A model generated the notes under the pieces. That model searched no databases. It saw nothing but the letters and a program-made list of their open reading frames with translations, and was not told where the DNA came from. From Falciphora oryzae (lineage: Eukaryota > Ascomycota > Sordariomycetes > Magnaporthales > Magnaporthaceae): a stretch of 64,000 bases of DNA. This document shows, piece by piece, positions 45,646 through 57,480 of this stretch. How positions within the stretch are numbered: position 1 is the first letter of the stretch; each line of letters starts with the position of its first letter. The stretch lies in assembly GCA_000733355.1 (NCBI GenBank), contig JNVV01000035.1, forward strand, positions 197,682-261,681, in the 5' to 3' direction. The translations under genes and the position numbers were made by a program.

Positions 45646-48600
45646 TCAGTCGAAAACATTAATCACGAACCTTTCGATCTTGGACCCAAAGGCCAGCCAC
45701 TCCTCCATCTCCTCCTTTTCCATGGCCCCGCCATCCAGCTCGGATCTTTCGTTGACAAACTTGGCCACTGCATCCCTGACTCCAATCGCCATGGCCTTGG
45801 ATCCGCACGTGTAGATCTTGGCGCCGGTGCCCATGTCCCAAAAGTCCAGCATGACGCCCTTCTCGCGGTAGACGCGGTCCTGCACGTACCGGCAGCCGTC
45901 GCTCAGCTGCGGCGCGCGGCTGTAGGCCCGGTACACGCGCACGGCGCCCTCGCGCTCCCACCGGTCGAACTCGTCGCGGTACAGGTCCTCGGCCCCCGGG
46001 CCCCGGCAGCCGAAGAAGAGGACCGCGGGGGCGAGGGGCTGCGGCGGCTGCGGCGCGGTGGTCGGGGACGACGGTTCTGGGGTCGTCGCCGCCGTCTTGC
46101 CCGCCACGATCGCAGACGCCCGGTGGCGGCGCAGGAGCTCGGCGCGCTCCTGGACGAAGCCGCGAAACGTCGCGATGCCGGACCCGTTGGCGATGAGGAT
46201 GATGGGTGTTGCGGCCGGGTCCGGAGGGAGGTGGAAGCGCGGCAGGGCGCGCCGGACCGCCGCCTGCAACTTGTCGCCGGGCGCCAGGCCGGCGAGGTAT
46301 GATGATGCTACGCCGACGTGCCGGCCGCTGCCGCTGCCGGAGCGGGAGGGCTCGTCGAGGACGGTGAAGGTGAGGGTTGCTGTCGTGGGGTCGACTAGGG
46401 GTGAGGATGATATTGAGCTGTGGATGGTTGTTAATGGGGTCAGTGATAATGCTCCTGTGGAAGAAGGGTGGACGACTGACTATTGGCGTAGCCGCATTGG
46501 GGGCAGCAGGTTTATAAAAACGCTGAAGGGTATTTGGATGGATGGGAAGCTCTCGGCTATCGCAAGCACCGAGAGCTCCTTAGCCTTGACCAGGTCGTCG
46601 TAGCCTTCCGTAGCGAGATATCGTAGCCTCTTTCTGGCATCGTCGTCCTTGGCAATGATGCCCAACGCAAGAACGTCCTAGGAAGCCGAGGCATTTCCGT
46701 GTGAGCGAAGAACAAATTCAGTGACGGCTTTGTTGCTTGGGTCGGCACACTCACCCTTCTCGTCGCCGTCTGCCCCAGCTCAACATACGACCCCAGTATC
46801 TCCGCGATGGAAAATTCAACGTCCGTTGGCAATGCCAGGACCCCGGGCGGCGCGCCCCTGATGGTCGCGTGCGCGTCCCACGCCAGGCCCAGGCGGCGCA
46901 TCGCGCGCGCCACGGTTGCTCGCGGGTTGTGCGGCAGCACGACGAGGTAGTCGCCGCACTTGTACCGCGTCCCCTCGGGCAGGCGCACCCGCGCGTGGTA
47001 CTTGGACGCCCCCCTCCCGGGCACCCCGACCCCCTCGCGGCTGGCGTTGGCCTCTTCGGACGGCTGCGTCAGAGGCCGCGCCTCGAGCACCTCCATCTCG
47101 CGCATGCCGTCGTGGCAGAGCGTGCGCGCGCGCGGGGTGGAGATTGTCGCGTGGATCAGGCGCCGGCAGTCGATGTCGTCGCTGTCTGTTGTTGGGCCTT
47201 CTTCGGCGCGGTTGGAGCTTGCCACTAGGGCGGGCCAGAGTATGTTGTTCCCCCACGCCTCGAAGTCGGAGAATGTGTCTCGTTCCTTGGCGTCCGTGGC
47301 CCCCATTGGTGCGAGCCGGTATGCTCCTAGCTTGTAGAGCGAGGCGTCTAGGAGGTGCGGGATCCGGTGGTAGGTCTTTACCCAGTCTCGGTGGCCTGTG
47401 GGTGTTGAGTGCAAGTTGGAGGATTGTCAAGAGTGATGGGCTTGTTGGGAGGGAAAGAAGCCAGACCTACCGCAGCCGAACACAGCATATGAGACATCCT
47501 CGAGGGCGCCCCTCTGCCCTCTCAACGACTCGATCCACTTCACAAAGTGACCCGCGTTATCTGGTGGCTCGCCCTCGTAGGACGCCACGACGACCACGAC
47601 AGGCCTGTCGGTCGGGAGCGCCCGCGTCGCCGAGTCCAAAACGTCCACCTGGGCCGAGAAGCCGTACCGCAGCGCATCCGCCGCCAGCCTACGGGCCATG
47701 AACTCGCAGGTGCCCGCGTTGGACCCGTAGAGGACCGTCAGCGGCCTCAGCAGGTACTGGCCGATCGTCTTGACCGGGCCGGATAGGTGCTGCTTCTCGT
47801 CGTCCACCTCCCCAGCGTTGACACCGCCTCTACTAGCAAGACCAGCCGATGTCCGGCCGTACAGCCGCGCCTCCAGCTCGCCCGGCGCCAGCCCGTCCCG
47901 CAGCACCGCCCTGACGTGGAAGTCCTTGGGCTTGAGCGCCAGCGACTGCTGGGCTACCTCGAGCCGGTAGCCCCCATCCTGCGGCGTGATGCAAAAGTTC
48001 TGCAGCAGCAGCGCCGTCGCCAGCAGCATCTCCTGCCAGGCGAAGGGGCGGCCGATGCAGGCGCGCTTGCCCGCGCCAAAGGGCATCCAGGCGGCCGGCG
48101 AGCCGTCGACCAAGGTCTCGAAGGCGTTGCCGTCCAGCATGCGCTCCGGGCGGAACTGGTCCGCGTCGCCGCCGTGCACGGCCGGGTCGCGGTGCGTCGT
48201 GGGGAGGAGGGCCACGATGCGCTCGCCGGCCCGGACGGCGTAGCGCCCGCCGATGACGGTGTTTTCGAGGGCTTCGCGGGATATTGTTGGAGTGGGGGTG
48301 CTGAGGCGGAGGGTTTCGCGGATGACCTGGAGTTTATTGTTAGCACATATGGAACAGGGGTGAGTGTAAAAGAAGCGGACCAAAGCAAGGGATTCTCACA
48401 GCACTCAAATACTTCAGCCTCTGGACATGCTCAACCTGTATCTGCCCGTTCCCCACGACAGCGTCAACCTCTTCCTGGGCTTTCCGATAAGCTTCTGGGT
48501 GGCGCAGGAGGTGATAAAAAACGAACGATAGAGTGGCCGCCGTGGTTTCGTGCCCGGAAATTAGAAAAGTGACAAGATTATCGACAATACTCTGGTTGTT

Positions 48601-49743
48601 CATCCTCTTGCCGGTCTTCAAATCGACGCCGTCCAGCATAGCACTCAGAAGGTCCTTTCTAGGAGGGGGCGACGCAGCAGCAGTACTGCGCTCTCCATCA
48701 TCGCCACTCCCCGCCGTGGTCGGCTTGTCCCGGCGCCTATTCCACACCTCGGCCTTCCTCGCACGCAGCACCTCCTCGGCGGTGCGGCGCAGCCTTGCAA
48801 CGTCGGCCGCGTACCGCTTGTCCGCGGCGCGGAAGAAGCAAGGCGGCCGAGGCGGGCGCAAGGCGCGGTCGCTGGCAGCGCGCGTGACGCGGGTCATGGA
48901 CTCGACGAAGGGGTGCGGCGTGCCATCGTCGCTGCGATAGAAAGAGTTGAAGCGGAAGCCCATGGTGCACAGCGCGACAGTGTCGAGGGCCAGGCGCGCA
49001 AAGTCGTCGCCCACGTCGATCCCGGGGCTGTTGTTGGAGCTGGAGCCGTGCCGCGCCCACTTGAGCACGAGTTGGCATGCAATATCGCGCATCTCGCCGA
49101 ACATGTTGCGTACTGCTAGCGGGCCGACGGCGGGCAGAAGGATGCGGTGTGCGATGCCCCAGTTCTCTTCTTCGCTTTTGGCCTTGACGCTGGTGTCAGT
49201 CGATGCTTGCCCAACAACACCATCCAAGAGGATATACCACAGAAATGGATAGACCGAGCGGGTCAGGTTACAGTCATGAGTCCATCGTGAGCCAACGATC
49301 TTAGCTCCTATAGTAAGAACGCCGCCAGCTCCATCAGCCATCATTGCTCGTCCCGTCTCCACCAGCCGGGTTTGGGAGTCTCGTTACCGCAACAGCAGCA
49401 ACAAGGCACGCACGCTGAGTTCACCCTGTATGGACTTCTTGAACCTGCTGTCGTCGCAGACCTCGTGGACCAGCTCGTGGGTGCTGATGACTGCAAACGA
49501 CCGCCCGGAGACGCGCAGCCTGTATATGGGGCCGTGCCTGCGCGCGAGCTCCTCGAACGACCCCAGCGGGCAGTCCCCGTCGATGTGGCCGGCGTGGCCC
49601 ACCACCGGCAAGGCCCGCGGCTCCGGGACGGGCAGCCGCAGGCCCGGCGCCGTCGACGCGCTCGACAGGAGCAGCGAGTGCTGCTGCTGCCGCCGCGGTC
49701 CGTTCCCTCCGAAGCACCACATCTTTGACGGCGGACACCACAT
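45646..49743 (-). CDS. Self-sufficient cytochrome P450:NADPH-P450 reductase fusion (CYP505/P450foxy type)
   Basis: The P450 half has ARRHGPIYRLRVSGRSFAVI, SGHETTA (I helix), ETLRLSTPTPTI (ExxR) and FGAGKRACIGRPFAWQE (haem loop). It is followed in the same chain by FMN (TVLYGSNAGTCEFMARRL, ASYEGEPPDNAGHFVKWI), FAD (MRLRQYSISSSP) and NADPH (ILIANGSGIATFRGFVQER, IYTCGSKAMAIG) domains. Exons from the 3' side are 45646-46417, 46481-46677, 46755-47395, 47471-48326 and 48400 upward, all in phase. The 5' part is less sure: exon 1 about 49743-49414, then an intron to 49356. About 43 residues (around 49165-49296) look like a retained intron that happens to be open. Relatives hydroxylate fatty acids at sub-terminal positions using NADPH. 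As modelled it is 1,250 residues, longer than the usual 1,050-1,100. Confidence 0.85.
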
Positions 49744-50766
49744 GGATCCTTGGGGCTTGGGGGTGGGGCTGAGGAAGATCCGGGGTTGGCGGAAAAGGGA
49801 GATGCGGACTTCGACTTTTTCTGACAAGCTTTCATGGGAGCTGACGCCGGGGGGAGGGCTTGTGGAGGGGGGGATACGGCGATCTCGTTTAGGCAGTCCG
49901 TGGGTTTGGGTTGGCCCTCCTTATCGGTCGGTGGTGCGACTTTAACTTGGCGCTTCTTCTCTCCCCGCGGACAATCGTCCTTCGAGAACCAAGATGGGAT
50001 GGAATCGACCGGGCCGTCACGATTCCTTTGCCAGGAGTCCCCCGCGAAAGTGCCAGAGCACGGACATGTGGACATGCGTGACCGGGTGCAGACGCCATGA
50101 GCGCCCTCCCGTGCAGGTTCAACAAAATGGCCCGGCGGGAAGAGGTGCCACCTCCTTCCCACCCCCCATGTCTCGTTGCGTTGGGTAAAAAGCCACCCAA
50201 CGCATGTTTTGTATCATCACAGCCCTCCGCGCGGCACGCCCAGCCCGCCCAGGTGTCCCCCAAAAGCCTAACCGTGCGTGTAATTGATGCCCGAGTCAGC
50301 GAGCTGCAGAGAATGTTCTTCGACCGTGTTTCGGGTTTGGGCCGGGCATCCCTCCGCCGGCGGAGGAAAGGTTAGTAGTGCGGTTCGTGCCGCTTCTTGG
50401 CCTTGGGGTTTCAACATCGGACCGAAAAAAAAAGCCCCAGAGGTTCAGAACAAAGCCAACATGCAGGAGACCATGACTAAGGCACCAAGAAAGGGTAAAT
50501 GTATTTCCAGAGAATCGTATATACAGCCACCATCGCTTTGGTGTCGCGGCGGCCGTGGCCGGTGGAGGATAAAATAGGTAATAGAACGCAACCTGGGAAG
50601 CCGCACCTAACCTGGCAAGGGATGACCTGTTATTTGATCCTAACACAAGAAGAGTTGACGAGCTTGATCAGATCCCGTAGGAACCCGGGAAGTGATGAAC
50701 AGCAGTTTATGCATAGGGTCTAGTTGACAGCATCCCGAAGCTGGGTAGCAAAGTAGACATGACTTG
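49744..50766. other. Upstream space of the CYP505-type gene
   Basis: It should contain the promoter. Several short open frames occur on both strands but no recognisable protein. It ends at the second MITE copy. Confidence 0.45.
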
Positions 50767-50997
50767 GGGCCTGTCCTAGACTACCGGTTTTTTGGTTTTT
50801 TGGTTTTTTGCTCAACTTTTTTCTAAAATATATCAACACCAAGGGCAGGATAGCAAAAACGGATTAATATGGATGCGGTTTTAAATAATACAAATTCTTT
50901 TCATATGCTTCCTTTTTAATGCAAGGCTTTCAATCTTTAGAAAAATTTTAGCAAAAAAACCAAAAAACCAAAAAAACCGTTAGTCTAGGACAGGCCC
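50767..50997. mobile_element. MITE, copy 2 (231 bp), related to 13977-14205
   Basis: Inverted ends GGGCCTGTCCTAGACTA and TAGTCTAGGACAGGCCC are flanked by TTG at 50764-50766 and 50998-51000. The interior matches the reverse complement of copy 1 (for example CATATGCTTCCTTTTTAATG against CATTAAAAAGGAAGCATATG), with a few base changes and small indels. The 3-base duplication fits PIF/Harbinger-type insertion. Confidence 0.85.
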
Positions 50998-51591
50998 TTG
51001 CATTTTAGGCAAACTAGCATTGTTTCAGATGTGTGCAGGTTCTTTGGGAACTAAACATTGGATGTCAATGGGCAAAGCCCAGAGTTTATGCTTCCTGTTT
51101 ACCAGGGATTGTTGACCGTGGGATTGAAAATTTTGTCGAAGACATGTGGTCATCTCGGAGCCAGGCAGCCCATAGAGTTCAAACCACAGATATTACAAGT
51201 ATTCTTAGCCTAACGATGTCTACTTTGCTGTGAAAAGCAAAGATTCTAATAGGAAGTCTCAGAAGGACCAGATTTCTCTGTCAAGGTGAGAACTCGTACA
51301 GCGGGGGATAGGGTTTTGTGACCATGGCCGGGAAATGATGCCGCCCTTTAGCAAAAGAAGGAGGAAGCGCAGGTTTATGAGAAGGAGTTGAGTTCAAATT
51401 CAATCAAGGGCAAGATCAAAACCCGCCCTACTATTCAGCGGCATATCAAATCAAGCAGTACTTTTTTTTTTTTTTTTTTTTACTGCAACCCGTCCCAAAC
51501 GCCTTATGGTATCGAAAAGAACAGAGAAAATTTAAACCCAGACAGAAAATGTTGACAAAAAGAAACGAAAAAAAAACCCTATCTTTCCTGT
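50998..51591. other. Spacer with a 20-base T run
   Basis: T20 at 51462-51481 lies downstream of the secreted acidic protein gene. No coding signal is seen. Confidence 0.4.
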
Positions 51592-52284
51592 TTAAGCAAA
51601 GCCACGGAACTGCCTCGGATGCCTCCTGGCGACGGGCTTGACAAAAGCCGGCTCGCCAGTGACGCCGCGGCGCAGGATGTCGGACGCGCCGTCCTCGTCC
51701 GAGCTAACGTTGACGTCCTCGATGCGGGTGCGGCGGGCCAGGTTGGGGTAAGCCTCGGCCTCGCTGCTGGCGTTCTCGTCGGCATCAGCCTGGTTAGCAT
51801 GGTCCTCATCGAAGTCGGCGAACTCGTCGTCGCCAAGCGCGCTGGCGTCGTCGTCAAACTCGGCGTCGTCGTCAGCCTCAGCGTCGTCATCAGCCTCAGC
51901 GTCGTCGTCAGCCTCGGCCTCGTCGAGGGCGCTGGCGTTGTCGTCAAACTCGGCATCATCATCGAATTCGGCATCGTCGTCAAATTCGGCGTCGTCCTCG
52001 AATTCAGCATTCTCGTCGTCCTCGAAGCCGGCGACGTTCTCCTCGCCCGAGCTGCCGCCGTCGGAGCGGGCCTGGACCTGGGGCGGGAAGGGCTCGACGT
52101 CGGTGAGGCCGCGGGCGATCAGCTGGCGCCTGTGCTCCGGGTCGTAAAAGTCAGTCTGGGGGGCGTCCTGGCGGGCGATCAGCAGGGAATCGTGGCCCGA
52201 GCTCTGTGTGTTAGTGTCAACCGCGGAGGCGATGGCCGGCAGGGCCGTGGCGAGCAGGAAAGCGGCGAAGGTTTGGCAACGCAT
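51592..52284 (-). CDS. Secreted acidic repeat protein with kexin-like sites (unrecognised)
   Basis: A single exon encodes 230 residues. The start MRCQTFAAFLLATALPAIASA is a clear signal peptide with a likely cut after ASA. Residues from about 85 to 165 are built of imperfect acidic units such as AEFDDD, AEADDD and ASALDE. Basic motifs where kexin-type proteases cut (HRRQ, LARRTR, LRRG, ARRHPRQ) and Leu-Ile-Ala-Arg repeats (LLIARQ, QLIARG) flank this region, so the protein may be matured into smaller peptides in the secretory path. No cysteines remain after the signal peptide, unlike many small secreted effectors. I know no named family. Possible roles include a peptide precursor, a cell-wall or metal-binding protein, or an effector; none is shown. 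Confidence 0.75.
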   Translation of the reverse strand: MRCQTFAAFLLATALPAIASAVDTNTQSSGHDSLLIARQDAPQTDFYDPEHRRQLIARGLTDVEPFPPQVQARSDGGSSGEENVAGFEDDENAEFEDDAEFDDDAEFDDDAEFDDNASALDEAEADDDAEADDDAEADDDAEFDDDASALGDDEFADFDEDHANQADADENASSEAEAYPNLARRTRIEDVNVSSDEDGASDILRRGVTGEPAFVKPVARRHPRQFRGFA

Positions 52285-55065
52285 TTTGATGTCTGTGTGT
52301 TCTGTTGAGCTGGTAGTAAACGAAAAACGCTGCGCGGATGGGGGTGGAAAGGGGGCAGTTAGACTTCGATTTCAGGGGTCGAGGAGCTGGAGAAGGTCCC
52401 TGTTATTTTTTGTGGTTGCGGTTGTGGACGCAGAAGTATAGAAGAAAATAGAAGAAGAGTAAGAGAAGTAGAAAGGAAGAAACTCCCAGATATCAACGAA
52501 ACAGTATGTGAAAGCTGGATAGGAGGCACAGTTAGCAGGTTGTCAAGGTATGGCGAGCCTTGATGTAGAGGATTGGTGGGAGGAGGAGTGGTGTTGATTG
52601 TATTGTTGCGCTGGTGTGATGATGGAGAAAACAGAACCCCATTTTCGGCTCATTGCAGCCCAAATTCTTATATCAAACCAAGCGGGCCAGCAATCCGAGG
52701 TTGTTGATGCTGCCTCGGGAGGCATGGGGAGGGATTACTACCAGGCGTGGGTTCGCTGACCGTGGACAGTAATCGGATTGAGGCGGAGTGCGGCTTGGGT
52801 GTTTGAGGCCTGCATCGCGGCCCGTTGCCAGACCCAATTTGGCGGGCTAGTGGGGTGGCCCAGTGTCTTGCGCTGGCAGGCTGGGATCACGTGCCTTTTC
52901 TTACTGTTTTTACTGGGTCGTTTTACTTGGCATACACTTTGTGCGGGCTGTGCGTGCCAAAATATCACCCGCGGCCACCAACGCCAGGGCGAAGTGTCTC
53001 CAGAGTTTTGACCGTGAATAGGATGGATGGTCTTTACTAGATACGAGTACGCGCGCCTCACGGAAGGGACGGTCAGATATTAGTCCCTTCTGCAAGCCTC
53101 TCACGCCTCCGTTTCGGCCGAGTGCAATTGATGCCATCGCGTCGCATCTGATCCTTCGTTAGCTAGAGCATGCAAACGACCCAACCGATAACTGCCCTGG
53201 GTCGCATCCCCAGCGCTCCCTTTCAGCTCCTCACTGCCGGCTGGAGGCACCTGGGGCTGCCTGCTAAGCCCAACCGCACACATGGCGGACTAGACAGACT
53301 CACTACTGCCCGGATTGTCGATCGGCTACCTATATGGTTTCGTCTATTTTTTTTTTTTTTTTCCTTCCCCGAAGAAGGATCCGGAGTGCCTGCGCTCAGT
53401 CAGACGCAGTTAGCATGCTTTCGCCAATCTCCGGCCTGTTGCTTTTTCTCCATTCGACAGGAATCTTCCGGGCCAAGGGCCAGTTTACTGCGGCTGACAT
53501 GGGGAAATGGAAGATGGGCATGGCGTTTCGGCAAAATACCATGGCGAGCCTGGCGTGTCTGGGTAACGTAACCATCAGTCATGACGAGGCGCCTGCCATG
53601 GATCGCCTTACCCAGGCTAGTGTCTGCACTATTGTCCGGCAAGCCAGATGTGTCGCGCCTGTTACCAGGCAGCCGGGCCGGTTCCTGTGGTCCCTGGTCA
53701 CCTCTCACGAATTGGCATCCGCGGGCGGACATGTGCGCCAGCTGTCGCCTCGTTTTTCTGACAAGGGCGCGATCGATTTCTCCACACTCTCGGTTCCTGG
53801 ATGGTCACGTCCACTGCAGATCTCGCGGTTTACGCAGCCGACGGAAACCATCCGCACATATTTGTCAAGGAGCCAAGGAGCCAAGGAGACCGTTCATTTT
53901 GGCATGGAAGCGAGCGGACCATCGTCGGCATTACTCCGCGGGCCGGCGACGAAGCTATCCCCAGCGAAATCTTCGATGGCAATAATAGTGTTTGTGTTAT
54001 GCCCTGTTATCCGCCACACGTGTGATACCTATTTGTGGCATAAAAATTCCAAATACCTATCCCGAGAGTGCCCCGGGTTCGGCCGACATTGGAACGCTTC
54101 TTGTGTAGGTAGCTAACATGGCACCGTATGGAAGGATGGATAACATTCATGGTAATGCGAGTTATTCGGGGGTTGAGAGTTCAGTAATCACTATCCTGGT
54201 GGGAATGGGGCCACAGAGAAGACTCCTGCCTTTATCAGCGCCCAGCATGCTGCGATCCGGTTCAAGACAGCGCGCGGCTCGTTAGGCTGGTGCCTGGAAT
54301 GTATGGATAGCAGAGGCGTGCAGCTCCCATGCAACTGGATACCGCCTATGTTCAGCTACTGGTGTGGACGGGAAACTTCAGAGCTCCAGAGCCGGCGGTC
54401 AAAGAATAACGCCATGCAGCATTCCATGCAGCCAGTCTGAGAAGCCGTTCTCCTCGCTGGCGACGGGTGTGCAAGGATCATGGCCCTACCGGCTCATCTG
54501 CGGCTGGGCGTTCGAGGACGGGGGCACAGGAGCAGCACCCGTCGATATTACTAAAGTGCTGCGTGGCGCCCGTCTTCCTTGTGCCACACAGACTGTCAGC
54601 AGCCCCGGTCGTCGACTCTTCAATGCGTGCCCCAGCCGGCGATATTGGACCTAGCAATCTGCACCGGCGTTAACGCCGATGAGCGCCAACATCTCGTGCC
54701 TTCATGTTGCACCAAAACCACTTGCAACCCCGGGACGTCTCGTAAAAGCGAGCGCACAGCCTCCCATTCAGACGGTGCCGCCTGGCTGCATTGCAGTAAC
54801 GCCTCCCGTCTTGTCCGGTCATCCTTGGCCCTGGCATTGACTGCGCCAGCCAGAACAGCACCCAACCCAAGCGGGCTTACCCCACCAAACAGAGCCCGAC
54901 CCAACCGTGTGGTTCCAGCCAGCGTTCAATCAGTTGAGCCGCCCTGATCCGGTCGATCGACCCGTTCCCGTCTGCCGAAGCAGACCCACTACGCATTCCC
55001 GGCTTGGCCGGCCGGCCGAACGAGTCGCGCAGCCTCTCCACCGGCGGTGAGGGGTTTACCACACC
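52285..55065. other. Gene-poor stretch between two divergent genes
   Basis: The acidic-protein gene leaves to the left and the bZIP gene to the right. A 260-codon open frame (53334-54116, plus) and smaller ones exist, but codon use and composition look random and frames overlap. One sub-frame near 53801-54025 has more protein-like composition yet no family I know. T-rich run near 53347. Confidence 0.4.
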
Positions 55066-57382
55066 ATGCCGCCCGGCCACTCGGAGCTGGCTATCCTCAA
55101 CGCCGAGCAGTACGACGACGGCGTCTCTCCTCGGCGCAACGTCCGCAGGCACACCGGCTCGTCCAGCAGCGAGGATGTGCCGGTCCCGAGGAAGCGCGCG
55201 AGGAGGCCGCCGGCCGCCCAATCCGCCTCTGCCGGCGGCAGCACCACGGCGACGGCGACTGAGGGCGACGGCGGCAGCGAGAAGAAGCGCGCGCGGGGGC
55301 GCCCCCGCCTGACGGCCAACGACGAGTCGGCCGCCGAGCGCCGGCGGACGCAGATCCGGCTGGCGCAGCGCGCGTACCGCAACCGCAAGGAGAACGCCAT
55401 CACCACGCTCGAGCAGCAGGTCAAGGACCTGCGCGACACCAACGAGGAGATGAGCCACGCCTTCATGGCCCTGCACGACTTTGCCGTCCAGCGCGGCCTG
55501 CTTGACGCCCGCCCGGACTTTGGGGATCGCCTGCGCTCCACCACCGAGAAGTTTGTCGTCCTCGCCCGTAAGACGGCCGAGCTTGGGGGTGGCGAGGACG
55601 AGGTGGCCGCGCCTGGACCAGCCAGGGCAGACAACGGGGCAGCCAACTTGGGGGATAGGCAAACCGGACCGAGGGCAAGCACACCAGGCTCTGAGGAAGC
55701 CGAAGAGGTGCAGAGAGGCATGGCTGTCCCTGCTGGCGGATCCAGTGCTCTGCCGCAGCAACAACAGCAGCAACAGCAGCAGCAGCAACAGCAGCAACAA
55801 CCGCAGCAAATGCTGTACGGGGGCTTCGTGGTTACCCAGGATTACGTCCCCGACCTGGCCCCCTCGATGCCGACCTCCTTCGGCTTCGGCGACCCTGTCC
55901 TTGGCGGGGCCCCCGACGTCGACGTCGGCATCGGCGGGTCCGCGTGGAACGAGCTCGAAACAGTAACACAGCCAACCCTCGACAACGCGAGCTTCCCCTT
56001 CACCGAGGACCAGATGTTCTCCATCATGGCCGGCGCCCCTCCGGCGCCGTCTCCCCTGCCGCACCCGGCGCACCCCTCGCCGCCGCGCACGTACGCCGCG
56101 TCCGAGTCGACGTTCGGCCGGCGCCTGCAGCGCTACGCCGTCGAGCGCGCCCTCTCGCTCATCTCGATGCCCAACCCGCCCCCGCTCCGCCTCGTCCGCG
56201 TCTTCGGCTTCTGCCTGCCCTTCGAGAGCCCCGACGCCATCCGCCACCGCCTCAGCAGCGCCCTGAACCGGTCCCAGGGTCAGTCGCTCTTCTACTGGCA
56301 GTACCCCTTCCACCACCTCGGCGGCGCCGGCTCGCACTTCCCCCAGGGCGCCGTGTCCTCGACCCCTACTGACCCTGCCCGGTTCGGGACCGCAGCCGGC
56401 GGCATCGGCGCTGCGACGACACAAAGAGGCGTCGGCAACCAGGGCACGGCCGACGTGATGCGGCCGCGCAACGGCGCCGGCTTCGCCACGGGGCCCTTCA
56501 CGCGGCGCGTGTCCGAGTCGGGCGCCTCGCACCTCGACGCCCGCCAGCGCATCAGGGTGCCCGGGTTCGAGGGCGACTTTTACGACTCGGACGAGGTCGA
56601 GCTGTGGCTGCGCCGCCGCGGCATCGACATCGCACCGGCCCAGGACTACGTCACCACCGAGGTCGACCTGTCCGTCTTCGACTCGGTGGCTTCGGGCCTC
56701 GGCGGCGGCGGCAGCAGCGGCGGCGCGGACGTGACCTCGGTGTACCCCGCCGCCGCCGCCGGCCTGTTCCCCAACCCGGACTTTATGGGCTTTGGGCCGC
56801 TCGACCAGGGAGGGGCGGGCGGGGCTGGCACGGGTGTGGGAGGCGCGGGTAATTTCGGGTCCTTGGGGGCGGCGACGTCGACGACGATACCGACGACGTC
56901 GGCGGCTGGGCAGCATGTGCCGTCGCCCTTGTCGTCAGCGCAGCAGCGCTCGCCGGGTAACATGTGGGGCGCGGCCTCTGACAGCGTCCTGGCCGACATG
57001 TCGACCTTTATGTTCTCGGGGGTTTCCTACGACTCGGACAGCATGTTCGGGGCCGCCCCAGCCGGCGCGGACTTCACTGCCAGGAATAACATGCCGTTCA
57101 TGCCGGACCTTTCGATGCCCCAGCAGACGCAGCAGCCGGCGAGCTCGCGCAAGACAATCATCACGCTTGACGTTGCCTTGTTTGTGCAGAGTACGTGCTC
57201 CCCCAGTAGCCACCCATGGCCGCTTCAATCCCACAACGAAACAAGTCCAGGTTACTAACATTTGCTGCTTAACAGAGTTGACTGACAAGGCGACATGTCT
57301 GGGGAGATCACCTGGGTTCCGGATCGACAATGTCCGGCAGGCATTCCTTGCCTCGGCGCATCGTCCGTCGATGGATCCATGA
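55066..57382 (+). CDS. bZIP transcription factor (fungal AP-1-like)
   Basis: Exons 55066-57190 and 57276-57382 (GTACGT, TTACTAAC, AACAG) join in phase to give 743 residues. The basic region is ERRRTQIRLAQRAYRNRKEN (residues 91-110) with a leucine-zipper heptad region after it (TTLEQQVKDLRDTNEEMSHA). A K/R-rich stretch (EKKRARGRPRL) just before it may serve nuclear import. A glutamine tract of about 15 lies near residue 226-240. The C-terminal exon restores KLTDKATCLGRSPGFRIDNV, a segment seen at the end of related fungal bZIP proteins. The start has a good context (ACACCATGC). Target genes cannot be told from sequence. Confidence 0.9.
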
Positions 57383-57480
57383 CAAGGGGGGTATCTGGAA
57401 GAATATACACAATGTATAGACAGAGCTACTCCGGCAATAAAAAAGGGCTCGGCCGTATTCCATACGCATATTCTATTTGA

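Noticed and set aside
53334..54116. A 260-codon open frame on the plus strand
   Set aside because: It starts in a T run that encodes a Phe string, has no domain, and competing frames overlap it. I could not support it as a gene.
54877..56916. A 679-codon open frame on the minus strand
   Set aside because: It is antisense to the bZIP gene, whose frame has the basic region, zipper and a proper spliced C-terminus. Long antisense frames are expected in GC-rich coding DNA.
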